From contig BRXU01000036.1 in assembly GCA_030267565.1 (NCBI GenBank), positions 1 through 64,000 of the forward strand: a DNA stretch of 64,000 nt. Direction: 5' to 3'. The stretch comes from Pleodorina starrii (lineage: Eukaryota; Chlorophyta; Chlorophyceae; Chlamydomonadales; Volvocaceae). Every line of letters starts with the position of its first letter. Position 1 is the stretch's first letter. This document shows, in pieces, positions 13,501-26,450 of the stretch. The position numbers were made by a program, and so were the translations under genes. Under the pieces are notes generated by a model. The model was not told where the DNA came from. It worked only from the letters and a program-made list of their open reading frames with translations, and ran no database searches.

Positions 13501-16039
13501 CGGGCACCGGGCACCGGGCACCGGGCACCGGGCACCGGGCACCGGGGACCGGGCAACCGGGCACCGGGCACCGGGCACCGGGCACCGGGCACCGGGCACC
13601 GGGCACCGGCACCGGGCACCGGGCAGCGGGCACCGGGCACCGGGCACCGGGCACCGGGCACCGGGCACCGGGCACCGGGCACCGGCACCGGGCACCGGGC
13701 ACCGGGCACCGGGCACCGGGCACCGGCACCCGGCACCGGGCACCGGGCACCGGGCACCGGGCACCGGGCACCGGGCACCGGGCACCGGGCACCGGGCACC
13801 GGCACCGGGCACCGGGCACCGGGCACCGGGCACCGGGCACCGGGCACCGGGCACCGGGCACCGGGCACCGGGCACCGGGACCGGGCACCGGGCACCGGGC
13901 ACCGGGCACCGGGCACCGGGCACCGGGCACCGGGCACCGGGCACCGGGCACCGGGCACCGGGCACCGGGCACCGGGCACCGGGCACCGGGCACCGGGCAC
14001 CGGGCACCGGGCACCGGGCACCGGGCACCGGGCACCGGGCACCGGGCACCGGGCACCGGGCACCGGGCTCCGGGCACCGGGCACCGGGCACCGGGCACCG
14101 GGCACCGGGCACCGGGCACCGGGCACCGGGCACCGGGCACCGGGCACCGGGCACCGGGCACCGGGCACCGGGCACCGGGCACCGGGCAACCGGGCACCGG
14201 CCACCGGGCACCGGGCACCGGGCACCGGGCACCGGGCACCGGGCACCGGGCACCGGCCACCGGGCACCGGGCACCGGGCACCGGGCACCGGGCACCGGGC
14301 ACCGGGCACCGGGCACCGGGCACCGGGCACCGGGCACCGGCCACCGGGCACCGGGCACCGGGCACCGGGCACCGGGCACCGGGCACCGGGCACCGGGCAC
14401 CGGGCACCGGGCACCGGGCACCGGGCACCGGGCACCGGGCACCGGGCACCGGGCACCGGGCACCGGGCACCGGGCACCGGGCACCGGGCACCGGGCACCG
14501 GGCACCGGGCACCGGGCACCGGGCACCGGGCAACGGCACCGGGCCCCGGGCACCGGGCACCGGGCACCGGGCACCGGGCACCGGGCACCGGGCACCGGGC
14601 ACCGGGCACCGGGCACCGGGCACCGGGCACCGGGCACCCGGCACCGGGCACCGGGCACCGGGCACCGGGCACCGGGCACCGGGCACCGGGCACCGGGCAC
14701 CGGGCACCGGGCACCGGGCACCGGGCACCGGGCACCGGGCACCGGGCACCGGGCACCGGGCACCGGGCACCGGGCACCGGGCACCGGGCACCGGGCACCG
14801 GGCACCGGGCACCGGCACCGGCACCGGCACCGGGCACCGGGCACCGGGCACCGGGCACCGGGCACCGGGCACCGGGCACCGGGCACCGGGCACCGGGCAC
14901 CGGGCACCGGGCACCGGGCACCGGGCACCGGGCACCGGGCACCGGGCACCGGGCACCGGGCACCGGGCACCGGGCACCGGGCACCGGGCACCGGGCACCG
15001 GGCACCGGGCACCGGGCACCGGCACCGGGCACCGGGCACCGGGCACCGGGCACCGGGCACCGGGCACCGGGCACCGGGCACCGGGCACCGGGCACCGGGC
15101 ACCGGCACCGGGCACCGGGCACCGGGCACCGGGCACCGGGCACCGGGCACCGGGCACCGGGCACCGGGCACCGGGCACCGGCACCGGGCACCGGGCACCG
15201 GGCACCGGGCACCGGGCACCGGGCACCGGGCACCGGGCACCGGGCACCGGGCACCGGGCACCGGCACCGGGCACCGGGCACCGGCACCGGGCACCGGGCA
15301 CCGGGCACCGGGCACCGGGCACCGGGCACCGGGCACCGGGCACCGGCACCGGGCACCGGGCACCGGGCACCGGGCACCGGGCACCGGGCACCGGCACCGG
15401 GCACCGGGCACCGGGCACCGGGCACCGGGCACCGGGCACCGGGCACCGGGCACCGGGCACCGGGCACCGGGCACCGGGCACCGGGCACCGGGCACCGGGC
15501 ACCGGGCACCGGGCACCGGGCACCGGCACCGGGCACCGGGCACCGGGCACCGGGCACCGGGCACCGGGCACCGGGCACCGGGCACCGGGCACCGGCACCG
15601 GGCACCGGGCACCGGGCACCGGGCACCGGGCACCGGGCACCGGGCACCGGGCACCGGGCACCGGGCACCGGGCACCGGGCACCGGGCACCGGGCACCGGG
15701 CACCGGGCACCGGGCACCGGGCACCGGGCACCGGGCACCGGGCACCGGGCACCGGGCACCGGGCACCGGGCACCGGGCACCGGGCACCGGGCACCGGGCA
15801 CCGGGCACCGGGCACCGGGCACCGGGCACCGGGCACCGGGCACCGGGCACCGGCACCGGGCACCGGGCACCGGGCACCGGGCACCGGGCACCGGGCACCG
15901 GGCACCGGGCACCGGGCACCGGGCACCGGGCACCGGGCACCGGGCACCGGGCACCGGGCACCGGGCACCGGGCACCGGGCACCGGGCACCGGGCACCGGG
16001 CACCGGGCACCGGGCACCGGGCACCGGGCACCGGGCACC

Positions 16040-16330
16040 GGGCACAGGGCACAGGGCACCGGGCACCGGGCACCGGGCGCCGGCACCGGGCACCGGGCAC
16101 CGGGCACCGGGCACCGGGCACCGGCCTGCGGGCTCCGTGCACCGGGCACCGGCCAGCACCGGGCACCGGCCACCGGGCACCGGGCACCGGGCACCGGGCA
16201 CCGGGCACCGGGCACCGGGCACCGGGCACCGGGCACCGGGCACCGGGCACCGGGCACCGGGCACCGGGCACCGGGCACCGGGCACCGGGCACCGGGCACC
16301 TGGCACCGTGCACAGGGCACAGGGCACCGG
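16040..16330 (+). repeat. Variant patch with GGCCAGCACC element
   Basis: The heptamer run is interrupted by GGGCACAGGGCACA, GGGCGCCGG, GGCCTGCGGGCTCCGTGC and, near 16,150, a single GGCCAGCACC. That last element is the complement of GGTGCTGGCC, which is amplified 16-fold at 36,678-36,942. A second GTGCACAGGGCACA group closes the patch near 16,320. The GGGCTCCGTGCACC element is repeated near 892, suggesting internal duplication within the left arm. Confidence 0.7.
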
Positions 16331-17749
16331 GCACCGGGCACCGGGCACCGGGCACCGGGCACCGGGCACCGGCACCGGGCACCGGCACCGGGCACCGGGC
16401 ACCGGGCACCGGGCACCGGGCACCGGGCACCGGGCACCGGGCACCGGGCACCGGGCACCGGGCACCGGGCACCGGGCACCGGGCACCGGGCACCGGGCAC
16501 CGGGCACCGGGCACCGGGCACCGGGCACCGGGCACCGGGCACCGGGCACCGGGCACCGGGCACCGGGCACCGGGCACCGGGCACCGGCACCGGGCACCGG
16601 GCACCGGGCACCGGGCACCGGGCACCGGGCACCGGGCACCGGCACCGGGCACCGGGCACCGGGCACCGGGCACCGGGCACCGGGCACCGGCCCCCCGGCA
16701 CCGGGCACCGGGCACCGGGCACCGGGCACCGGGCACCGGGCACCGGGCACCGGGCACCGGCACCGGGCACCGGGCACCGGGCACCGGGCACCGGGCACCG
16801 GGCACCGGGCACCGGGCACCGGGCACCGGGCACCGGGCACCGGGCACCGGGCACCGGCACCGGGCACCGGGCACCGGGCACCGGGCACCGGGCACCGGGC
16901 ACCGGGCACCGGGCACCGGGCACCGGGCACCGGGCACCGGGCACCGGGCACCGGGCACCGGGCACCGGGCACCGGGCACCGGGCACCGGGCACCGGGCAC
17001 CGGGCACCGGGCACCGGGCACCGGGCACCGGGCACCGGGCACCGGGCACCGGGCACCGGCACCGGGCACCGGGCACCGGGCACCGGGCACCGGGCACCGG
17101 GCACCGGGCACCGGGCACCGGGCACCGGGCACCGGGCACCGGGCACCGGGCACCGGGCACCGGGCACCGGGCACCGGGCACCGGGCACCGGGCACCGGGC
17201 ACCGGGCACCGGGCACCGGGCACCGGGCACCGGGCACCGGGCACCGGGCACCGGGCACCGGGCACCGGGCACCGGGCACCGGGCACCGGGCACCGGCACC
17301 GGGCACCGGGCACCGGGCACCGGGCACCGGGCACCGGGCACCGGGCACCGGGCACCGGGCACCGGGCACCGGGCACCGGGCACCGGGCACCGGGCACCGG
17401 GCACCGGGCACCGGGCACCGGGCACCGGGCACCGGCACCGGGCACCGGGCACCGGGCACCGGGCACCGGGCACCGGGCACCGGGCACCGGGCACCGGGCA
17501 CCGGGCACCGGCACCGGGCACCGGGCACCGGGCACCGGGCACCGGCACCGGGCACCGGGCACCGGGCACCGGGCACCGGGCACCGGCACCGGCACCGGGC
17601 ACCGGGCACCGGGCACCGGGCACCGGCACCGGGCACCGGGCACCGGGCACCGGGCACCGGGCACCGGGCACCGGGCACCGGGCACCGGGCACCGGGCACC
17701 GGGCACCGGGCACCGGGCACCGGGCACCGGGCACCGGGCACCGGGCACC

Positions 17750-17835
17750 GGGCACCGTGCACCGTGCACCGTGCACAGTGCACCGGGCATCCGGGCACCG
17801 GGCACCGGGCACCGGCCACCCGGCACCCGCCACCG
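17750..17835 (+). repeat. GTGCACC variant cluster in left arm
   Basis: Three GTGCACC units in a row are followed by GTGCACAGTGCACC, a CATCC unit and CACCCGG/CACCCGC units. The core GCACAGTGCACC also occurs in complementary form in the right arm at about 27,826-27,840. Rare variants are therefore shared across the inversion. Confidence 0.7.
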
Positions 17836-19248
17836 GGCACCGGGCACCGGGCACCGGGCACCGGGCACCGGGCACCGGGCACCGGGCACCGGGCACCGGG
17901 CACCGGGCACCGGGCACCGGGCACCGGGCACCGGGCACCGGGCACCGGGCACCGGGCCACCGCGCACCGGCCACCGGGCACCGGGCACCGGGCACCGGGC
18001 ACCGGGCACCGGGCACCGGGCACCGGGCACCGGGCACCGGGCACCGGGCACCGGGCACCGGGCACCGGGCACCGGGCACCGGGCACCGGGCACCGGGCAC
18101 CGGGCACCGGGCACCGGGCACCGGGCACCGGGCACCGGGCACCGGGCACCGGGCACCGGGCACCGGGCACCGGGCACCGGCACCGGGCCCCGGGCACCGG
18201 GCACCGGGCACCGGGCACCGGGCACCGGGCACCGGGCACCGGGCACCGGGCACCGGGCACCGGGCACCGGGCACCGGGCACCGGGCACCGGGACCGGGCA
18301 CCGGGCACCGGGCACCGGGCACCGGGCACCGGGCACTGGGCACCGGGCATTGGGCACCGGGCACCGGGCACCGGGCACCGGGCACCGGGCACCGGGCACC
18401 GGGCACCGGGCACCGGGCACCGGCACCGGGCACCGGGCACCGGGCACCGGGCACCGGGCACCGGGCACCGGGCACCGGGCACCGGGCACCGGGCACCGGG
18501 CACCGGGCACCGGGCACCGGGCACCGGGCACCGGGCACCGGGCACCGGGCACCGGGCACCGGGCACCGGGCACCGGGCACCGGGCACCGGGCACCGGGCA
18601 CCGGGCACCGGGCACCGGGCACCGGGCACCGGGCACCGGCACCGGGCACCGGGCACCGGGCACCGGCACCGGGCACCGGGCACCGGGCACCGGGCACCGG
18701 GCACCGGGCACCGGGCACCGGGCACCGGGCACCGGGCACCGGGCACCGGGCACCGGGCACCGGGCACCGGGCACCGGGCACCGGGCACCGGGCACCGGGC
18801 ACCGGGCACCGGGCACCGGGCACCGGGCACCGGGCACCGGGCACCGGGCACCGGGCACCGGGCACCGGGCACCGGGCACCGGGCACCGGGCACCGGGCAC
18901 CGGGCACCGGGCACCGGGCACCGGGCACCGGGCACCGGGCACCGGGCACCGGGCACCGGGCACCGGGCACCGGGCACCGGGCACCGGGCACCGGGCACCG
19001 GGCACCGGGCACCGGCACCGGGCACCGGGCACCGGGCACCGGGCACCGGGCACCGGGCACCGGGCACCGGGCACCGGGCACCGGGCACACGGCACCGGGC
19101 ACCGGGCACCGGGCACCGGGCACCGGGCACCGGGCACCGGGCACCGGGCACCGGGCACCCGGGCACCGGGCACCGGGCACCGGGCACCGGGCACCGGGCA
19201 CCGGGCACCGGGCACCGGGCACCGGGCACCGGGCACCGGGCACCGGGC

Positions 19249-19350
19249 ACCCGGCACCGGGCACCGGGCACCCGGCACCGGGCACCCGGCACCCGGCACC
19301 CGGCACCCGGCACCCGGCACCGGGCCCCGGGCACCCGGCACCCGTCACCG
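19249..19350 (+). repeat. Local run of CACCCGG variant heptamers
   Basis: About eight near-consecutive units read CACCCGG instead of CACCGGG, a single G-to-C change that keeps the 7-bp length. The run ends with GGGCCCC and CGTCACCGCGC variants. One mutation has been copied into a short homogeneous stretch, as expected for unequal exchange or slippage. No equivalent run was seen in the right arm. Confidence 0.75.
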
Positions 19351-22300
19351 CGCACCGGGCACCGGGCACCGGGCACCGGGCACCGGGCACCGGGCACCGG
19401 GCACCGGGCACCGGGCACCGGGCACCGGCACCGGGCACCCGGCACCGGGCACCGGGCACCGGGCACCCGGCACCGGGCACCGGGCACCGGGCACCGGGCA
19501 CCGGGCACCGGGCACCGGGCACCGGGCACCGGGCACCGGGCACCGGGCACCGGGCACCGGGCACCGGGCACCGGGCACCGGGCACCGGGCACCGGGCACC
19601 GGGCACCGGGCACCGGGCACCGGGCACCGGGCACCGGGCACCGGGCACCGGGCACCCGAAAGACCGGGCACCGGGCACCGGGCCCCGGGCACCGGGCACC
19701 GGGCACCGGGCACCGGGCACCGGGCACCGGGCACCGGGCACCGGGCACCGGACACCGGCACCGGGCACCGGGCACCGGCACCGGGCACCGGGCACCGGGC
19801 ACCGGGCACCGGCACCGGGCACCGGGCACCGGGCACCGGGCACCCGCACGACCGGGCACCGGGCACCGGGCACCGGGCACCGGGCACCGGGCACCGGGCA
19901 CCGGGCACCGGGCACCGGCACCGGGCACCGGGCACCGGGCACCGGGCACCGGCACCGGGCACCGGGCACCGGGCACCGGGCACCGGGCACCGGCACCGGG
20001 CACCGGGCACCGGCACCGGCACCGGGCACCGGGCACCGGGCACCGGGCACCGGGCACCGGGCACCGGGCACCGGGCACCGGGCACCGGGCACCGGGCACC
20101 GGGCACCGGGCACCGGGCACCGGCACCGGGCACCGGGCACCGGGCACCGGGCACCGGGCACCGGGCACCGGGCACCGGGCACCGGGCACCGGGCACCGGG
20201 CACCGGGCACCGGGCACCGGCACCGGGCACCGGGCACCGGGCACCGGGCACCGGGCACCGGCACCGGGCACCGGGCACCGGGCACCGGGCACCGGGCACC
20301 GGCACCGGGCACCGGGCACCGGGCACCGGGCACCGGGCACCGGGCACCGGGCACCGGGCACCGGGCACCGGGCACCGGCACCGGGCACCGGGCACCGGGC
20401 ACCGGGCACCGGGCACCGGGCACCGGGCACCGGGCACCGGGCACCGGGCACCGGGCACCGGGCACCGGGCACCGGGCACCGGGACACGGGCACCGGGCAA
20501 CGGGCACCGGGCACCGGCACCGGGCACCGGGCACCGGGCACCGGCACCGGGCCCCGGGCACACGGCACCGGGCACCGGGCACCGGGCACCGGGCACCGGG
20601 CACCGGGCACCGGGCACCGGGCACCGGGCACCGGGCACCGGGCACCGGCAACCGGGCACCGGGCACCGGGCACCGGGCACCGGGCACCGGGCACCGGGCA
20701 CACGGCACCGGGCACCGGGCACCGGGCACCGGGCACCGGGCACCGGGCACCGGGCACCGGGCACCGGGCACCGGGCACAGGGACCAGGGCACCGGGCACC
20801 GGGCACCGGGCACCGGCACCGGGCACCGGGTCACCGGGCACCGGGCACCGGGCACCGGGCACCGGGCACCGGGCACCGGGCACCGGGCACCGGGCACCGG
20901 GCACCGGGCACCGGGCCACCGGGCACCGGGCACCGGGCACCGGGCACCGGGCACCGGGCACCGGGCACCGGGCACCGGGCACCGGGCACCGGGCACCGGG
21001 CACCGGGCACCGGGCACCGGGCACCGGGCACCGGGCACCGGGCACCGGGCACCGGGCACCGGCACCGGCACCGGGCACCGGGCACCGGGCACCGGGCACC
21101 GGGCACCGGGCACCGGGCACCGGGCACCGGGCACCGGGCACCGGGCACCGGGCACCGGGCACCGGGCACCGGGCACCGGGCACCGGGCACCGGGCACCGG
21201 GCACCGGGCACCGGGCACCGGGCACCGGGCACCGGGCACCGGGCACCGGGCACCGGGCACCGGGCACCGGGCACCGGGCACCGGGCACCGGGCACCGGGC
21301 ACCGGGCACCGGGCACCGGGCACCGGGCACCGGGCACCGGCACCGGGCACCGGGCACCGGGCACCGGCACCGGGCACCGGGCACCGGGCACCGGCACCGG
21401 GCACCGGGCACCGGGCACCGGGCACCGGCACCGGGCACCGGGCACCGGGCACCGGGCACCGGGCACCGGGCACCGGGCACCGGGCACCGGGCACCGGGCA
21501 CCGGGCACCGGCACCGGGCACCGGGCACCGGGCACCGGCACCGGGCACCGGGCACCGGGCACCGGGCACCGGCACCGGGCACCGGGCACCGGGCACCGGG
21601 CACCGGGCACCGGGCACCGGGCACCGGGCACCGGGCACCGGGCCACCGGGCACCGGGCACCGGGCACCGGCACCGGGCACCGGGCACCGGGCACCGGGCA
21701 CCGGGCACCGGGCACCGGGCACCGGGCACCGGGCACCGGGCACCGGGCACCGGGCACCGGGCACCGGGCACCGGGCACCGGGCAACCGGCACCGGGCACC
21801 GGGCACCGGGCACCGGGCACCGGGCACCGGGCACCGGGCACCGGCACCGGGCACCGGGCACCGGGCACCGGGCACCGGGCACCGGCACCGGGCACCGGGC
21901 ACCGGGCACCGGCACCGGGCACCGGGCACCGGCACCGGGCACCGGGCACCTGGCACCGGGCACCGGGCACCGGGCACCGGGCACCGGGCACCGGGCACCG
22001 GGCACCGGGCACCGGGCACCGGGCACCGGCACCGGGCACCGGGCACCGGGCACCGGGCACCGGGCACCGGGCACCGGGCACCGGGCACCGGGCACCGGGC
22101 ACCGGGCACCGGGCACCGGGCACCGGGCACCGGGCACCGGGCACCGGGCACCGGGCACCGGGCACCGGGCACCGGGCACCGGGCACCGGGCACCGGGCAC
22201 CGGGCACCGGGCACCGGGCACCGGGCACCGGGCACCGGGCACCGGGCACCGGGCACCGGGCACCGGGCACCGGGCACCGGGCACCGGGCACCGGGCACCG

Positions 22301-25300
22301 GGCACCGGGCACCGGGCACCGGGCACCGGGCACCGGGCACCGGGCACCGGGCACCTGCCACCGGCACCGGGCACCGGGCACCGGGCACCGGGCACCGGGC
22401 ACACCGGGCACCGGGCACCGGGCACCGGGCACCGGGCACCGGGCACCGGGCACCGGCACCGGGCACCGGCACCGGGCACCGGGCACCGGGGGCCGGGCAG
22501 CGGGCACCGGCAACCGGGCACCGGGCACCGGGCACCGGGCACCGGGCACCGGCACCGGGCACCGGGCACCGGGCACCGGGCACCGGGCACCGGGCACCGG
22601 GCACCGGGCACCGGGCACCGGGCACCGGGCACCGGGCACCGGGCACCGGGCACCGGGCACCGGGCACCGGGCACCGGGCACCGGGCACCGGGCACCGGGC
22701 ACCGGGCACCGGGCACCGGGCACCGGGCACCGGGCACCGGCACCGGGCACCGGGCCACCGGGCACCGGGCACCGGGCACCGGGCACCGGGCACCGGGCAC
22801 CGGGCACCGGGCACGGGCACCGGGCACCGGGCACCGGGCACCGGGCACCGGGCACCGGGCACCGGGCACCGGGCACCGGGCACCGGGCACCGGGCACCGG
22901 GCACCGGGCACCGGGCACCGGGCACCGGCACCGGGCACCGGGCACCGGGCACCGGGCACCGGGCACCGGGCACCGGGCACCGGGCACCGGGCACCGGCAC
23001 CGGCACCGGGCACCGGGCACCGGGCACCGGGCACCGGGCACCGGGCACCGGCACCGGCACCGGGCACCGGGCACCGGGCACCGGGCACCGGGCACCGGGC
23101 ACCGGGCACCGGGCACCGGGCACCGGCACCGGGCACCGGGCACCGGGCACCGGGCACCGGGCACCGGCACCGGGCACCGGGCACCGGGCACCGGGCACCG
23201 GGCACCGGGCACCGGGCACCGGGCACCGGGCACCGGGCACCGGGCACCGGGCACCGGGCACCGGGCACCGGGCACCGGGCACCGGGCACCGGGCACCGGG
23301 CACCGGGCACCGGGCACCGGGCACCGGGCACCGGGCACCGGGCACCGGGCACCGGGCACCGGGCACCGGGCACCGGGCACCGGGCACCGGGCACCGGGCA
23401 CCGGGCACCGGCACCGGCACCGGGCACCGGGCACCGGGCACCGGGCACCGGGCACCGGGCACCGGGCACCGGCACCGGGCACCGGGCCACCGGGCACCGG
23501 GCACCGGGCACCGGGCACCGGGCACCGGGCACCGGGCACCGGGCACCGGGCACCGGCACCGGGCACCGGGCACCGGGCACCGGGCACCGGGCACCGGGCA
23601 CCGGGCACCGGGCACCGGGCACCGGGCACCGGGCACCGGGCACCGGGCACCGGGCACCGGGCACCGGGCACCGGGCACCGGCACCGGGCACCGGGCACCG
23701 GCACCGGGCACCGGGCACCGGGCACCGGGCACCGGGCACCGGGCACCGGGCACCGGGCACCGGGCACCGGGCACCGGCACCGGGCACCGGGCACCGGGCA
23801 CCGGGCACCGGGCACCGGGCACCGGGCACCGGGCACCGGGCACCGGGCACCGGGCACCGGGCACCGGGCACCGGGCACCGGGCACCGGGCACCGGGCACC
23901 GGGCACCGGGCACCGGGCACCGGGCACCGGGCACCGGGCACCGGGCACCGGGCACCGGGCACCGGGCACCGGGCACCGGGCACCGGGCACCGGGGCACGG
24001 GGCACCGGGCACCGGGCACCGGCACCGGGCACCGGGCACCGGGCACCGGGCACCGGGCACCGGGCACCGGGCACCGGGCACCGGGCACCGGGCACCGGGA
24101 CCGGGCACCGGGCACCGGGCACCGGGCACCGGGCACCGGGCACCGGGCACCGGGCACCGGGCACCGGCACCGGGCACCGGGCACCGGGCACCGGGCACCG
24201 GGCACCGGGCACCGGGCACCGGGCACCGGGCACACGGCACCGGGCACCGGGCACCGCGCACCGGGCACCGGGCACCGGGCACCGGGCACCGGGCACCGGG
24301 CACCGGGCACCGGGCACCGGGCACCGGGCACCGGGCACCGGGCACCGGGCACCGGGCACCGGCACCGGGCACACCGGGCACCGGGCACCGGCACCGGCAC
24401 CGGGCACCGGGCACCGGGCCATCCGGGCACCGGGCACCGGGCACCGGGCACCGGCACCGGGCACCGGGCACCGGGCACCGGGCACCGGGCACCGGCCACC
24501 GGGCACCGGGCCCCGCGCACCGGGCACCGGGAACCGGCACCGGCACCGGCCACCGGCCACCGGGCACCGGGCACCGGGCACCGGGCACCGGGCACCGGGC
24601 ACCGGGCACCGGGCACCGGGCACCGGGCACCGGCACCGGGCACCGGGCACCGGGCACCGGCACCGGGCACCGGGCACCGGGCACCGGGCACCGGGCACCG
24701 GGCACCGGCACCGGGCACCGGGGCACCGGTCACCGGGCACCGGGCACCGGGCACCGGGCACCGGGCACCGGCACCGGGCACCGGGCACCGGGCACCGGGC
24801 ACCGGGCACCGGGCACCGGCACCGGGCACCGGGCACCGGGCACCGGGCACCGGCACCGGGCACCGGGCACCGGGCACCGGGCACCGGCACCGGCACCGGG
24901 CACCGGCACCGGCACCGGGCACCGGGCACCGGGCACCGGGCACCGGGCACCGGGCACCGGGCACCGGGCACCGGGCACCGGGCACCGGGCACCGGGCACC
25001 GGGCACCGGGCACCGGGCACCGGGCACCGGGCACCGGGCACCCGAGGCACCCAGGGCACCGGGCACCGGGCACCGGGCACCGGGCACCGGGCACCGGGCA
25101 CCGGGCACCGGGCACCGGCCCGGGCCCGGGCACCGGCACCGGGCACCGGGCACCGGGCCCGGCACCGGCACCGGGCACCGGGCACCGGCACCGGGCACCG
25201 GGCACCGGGCACCGGCACCGGGCACCGGGCACCGGGCACCGGGCACCGGCACCGGGCACCGGGCACCGGGCCCGGGCACCGGGCACCGGGCACCGGGCAC

Positions 25301-25720
25301 CGGGCACCGGCACCGGCACCGGGCACCGGGCACCGGGCACCGGGCACCGGGCCCGGGCACCGGGCACCGGCACCGGGCCCGGGGCACCGGGCACCGGGCA
25401 CCGGGCACCGGGGCCCGGGCACCGGCACCGCACCGGGCACCGGCACCGGGCACCCGGCACCGGGCACCGGCACCGGGCACCGGGCACCGGGCACCGGGCA
25501 CCGGGCACCGGGCACCGGGCACCGGCACCGGGCACCGGGCACCGGGCACCGGGCACCGGGCACCGGGCACCGGCACCGGGCACCGGGCACCGGCACCGGG
25601 CACCGGGCACCGGGCACCGGGCCACCGGGCACCGGGCACCGGCACCGGGCACCGGGCACCGGGCACCGGGCACCGGGCCCGGGCACCGGCACCGGGCACC
25701 GGGCACCGGGCACCGGCACC

Positions 25721-26450
25721 GGGCACCGGTGCCCGGGCACCGGGCACCGGCACCGGGCACCGGGCACCGGCCCGGCCCGGGCACCGGGCACCGGGCACCG
25801 GGCACCGGCACCGGGCACCGGCACCGGCACCGGGCACCCGGGCACCGGGCACCCCGGTGCACCGGCACCGGGCACCGGCACCGGGCACCGGGCACCGGGC
25901 CCGGGCACGGGCACCGGGCACCGGTGCCCGGTGCACCGGTGCACCGGGCCCGGTGCACCGGGCACCGGTGCCCGGCACCGGTGCACCGGCCCGGGCCCGG
26001 TGCCGGTGCACCGGTGCACCGGCCCGGCCCGGCACCGGTGCCGGTGCACCGGTGCACCGGGCACCGGTGCCCGGTGCACCGGTGCCCGGTGCCCGGTGGC
26101 CGGGGCCCGGTGCCCGGTGCCCGGGTGCCCGGTGCCCGGCCCGGTGCCCGGTGCCCGGCCCGGGCACCGTGCACCGGGCACCGGTGCCCGGTGCCGGTGC
26201 CCGGTGCCCGGCCCGGGCACCGGTGCCCGGTGCCCGGTGCCCGGGCACCGGTGCACCGGTGCCCGGTGCCCGGTGCCCGGTGCCCGGTGCCCGGTGCCCG
26301 GCCCGGGCCGGGCCCGGTGCCCGGTGCCCGGTGCACCGGTGCCCGGTGCCCGGGCCCGGTGCCCGGTGCCCGGCCCGGCACCGGGCCCGGTGCCCGGTGC
26401 ACCGGGCCCGGGCCCGGGCACCGGTGCCCGGTGCCGGTGCCCGTGCCCGG
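25721..26450. repeat. Strand-switch zone: both orientations of the heptamer interleaved
   Basis: The first GGTGCCC amid GGGCACC units appears near 25,727, and plus-strand GGGCACC disappears after about 26,425. In between, single units or short groups of both orientations alternate. Their joints form short palindromes: GTGCAC where GGTGC meets CACC, and GGGCCC or CCCGGGCCCGG where GGG meets CCC. GGGCCC joints are already enriched from about 25,110. The zone is therefore not a simple head-to-head breakpoint but a mosaic of micro-inversions. The flanking arms are complementary for many kilobases, so the locus could in principle extrude as a cruciform. Confidence 0.93.

Larger units (their letters stand above)
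1..25720 (+). repeat. Left arm of heptamer satellite, GGGCACC orientation, degenerate
   Basis: A continuous tandem array of the 7-bp unit GGGCACC read on the plus strand; it runs off the left edge, so its true length is unknown. Many units deviate. The commonest variant is a 6-bp unit GGCACC that has lost one G of the G-triplet; GGGCCACC, GGGCATCC, GGGCTCC, GGGCACAC and GGGCAACC forms also recur. G-triplets separated by CACC fit the canonical G-quadruplex spacing, on the plus strand only. No promoter, RNA gene or protein gene is supported. The unit has no stop codon in any frame, so the giant reading frames are trivial. Single or few copies of the complement of the 17-mer seen in the right arm occur near 1-300, 1,880-2,030, 3,590, 4,468 and 7,440-7,530. 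Confidence 0.97.
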
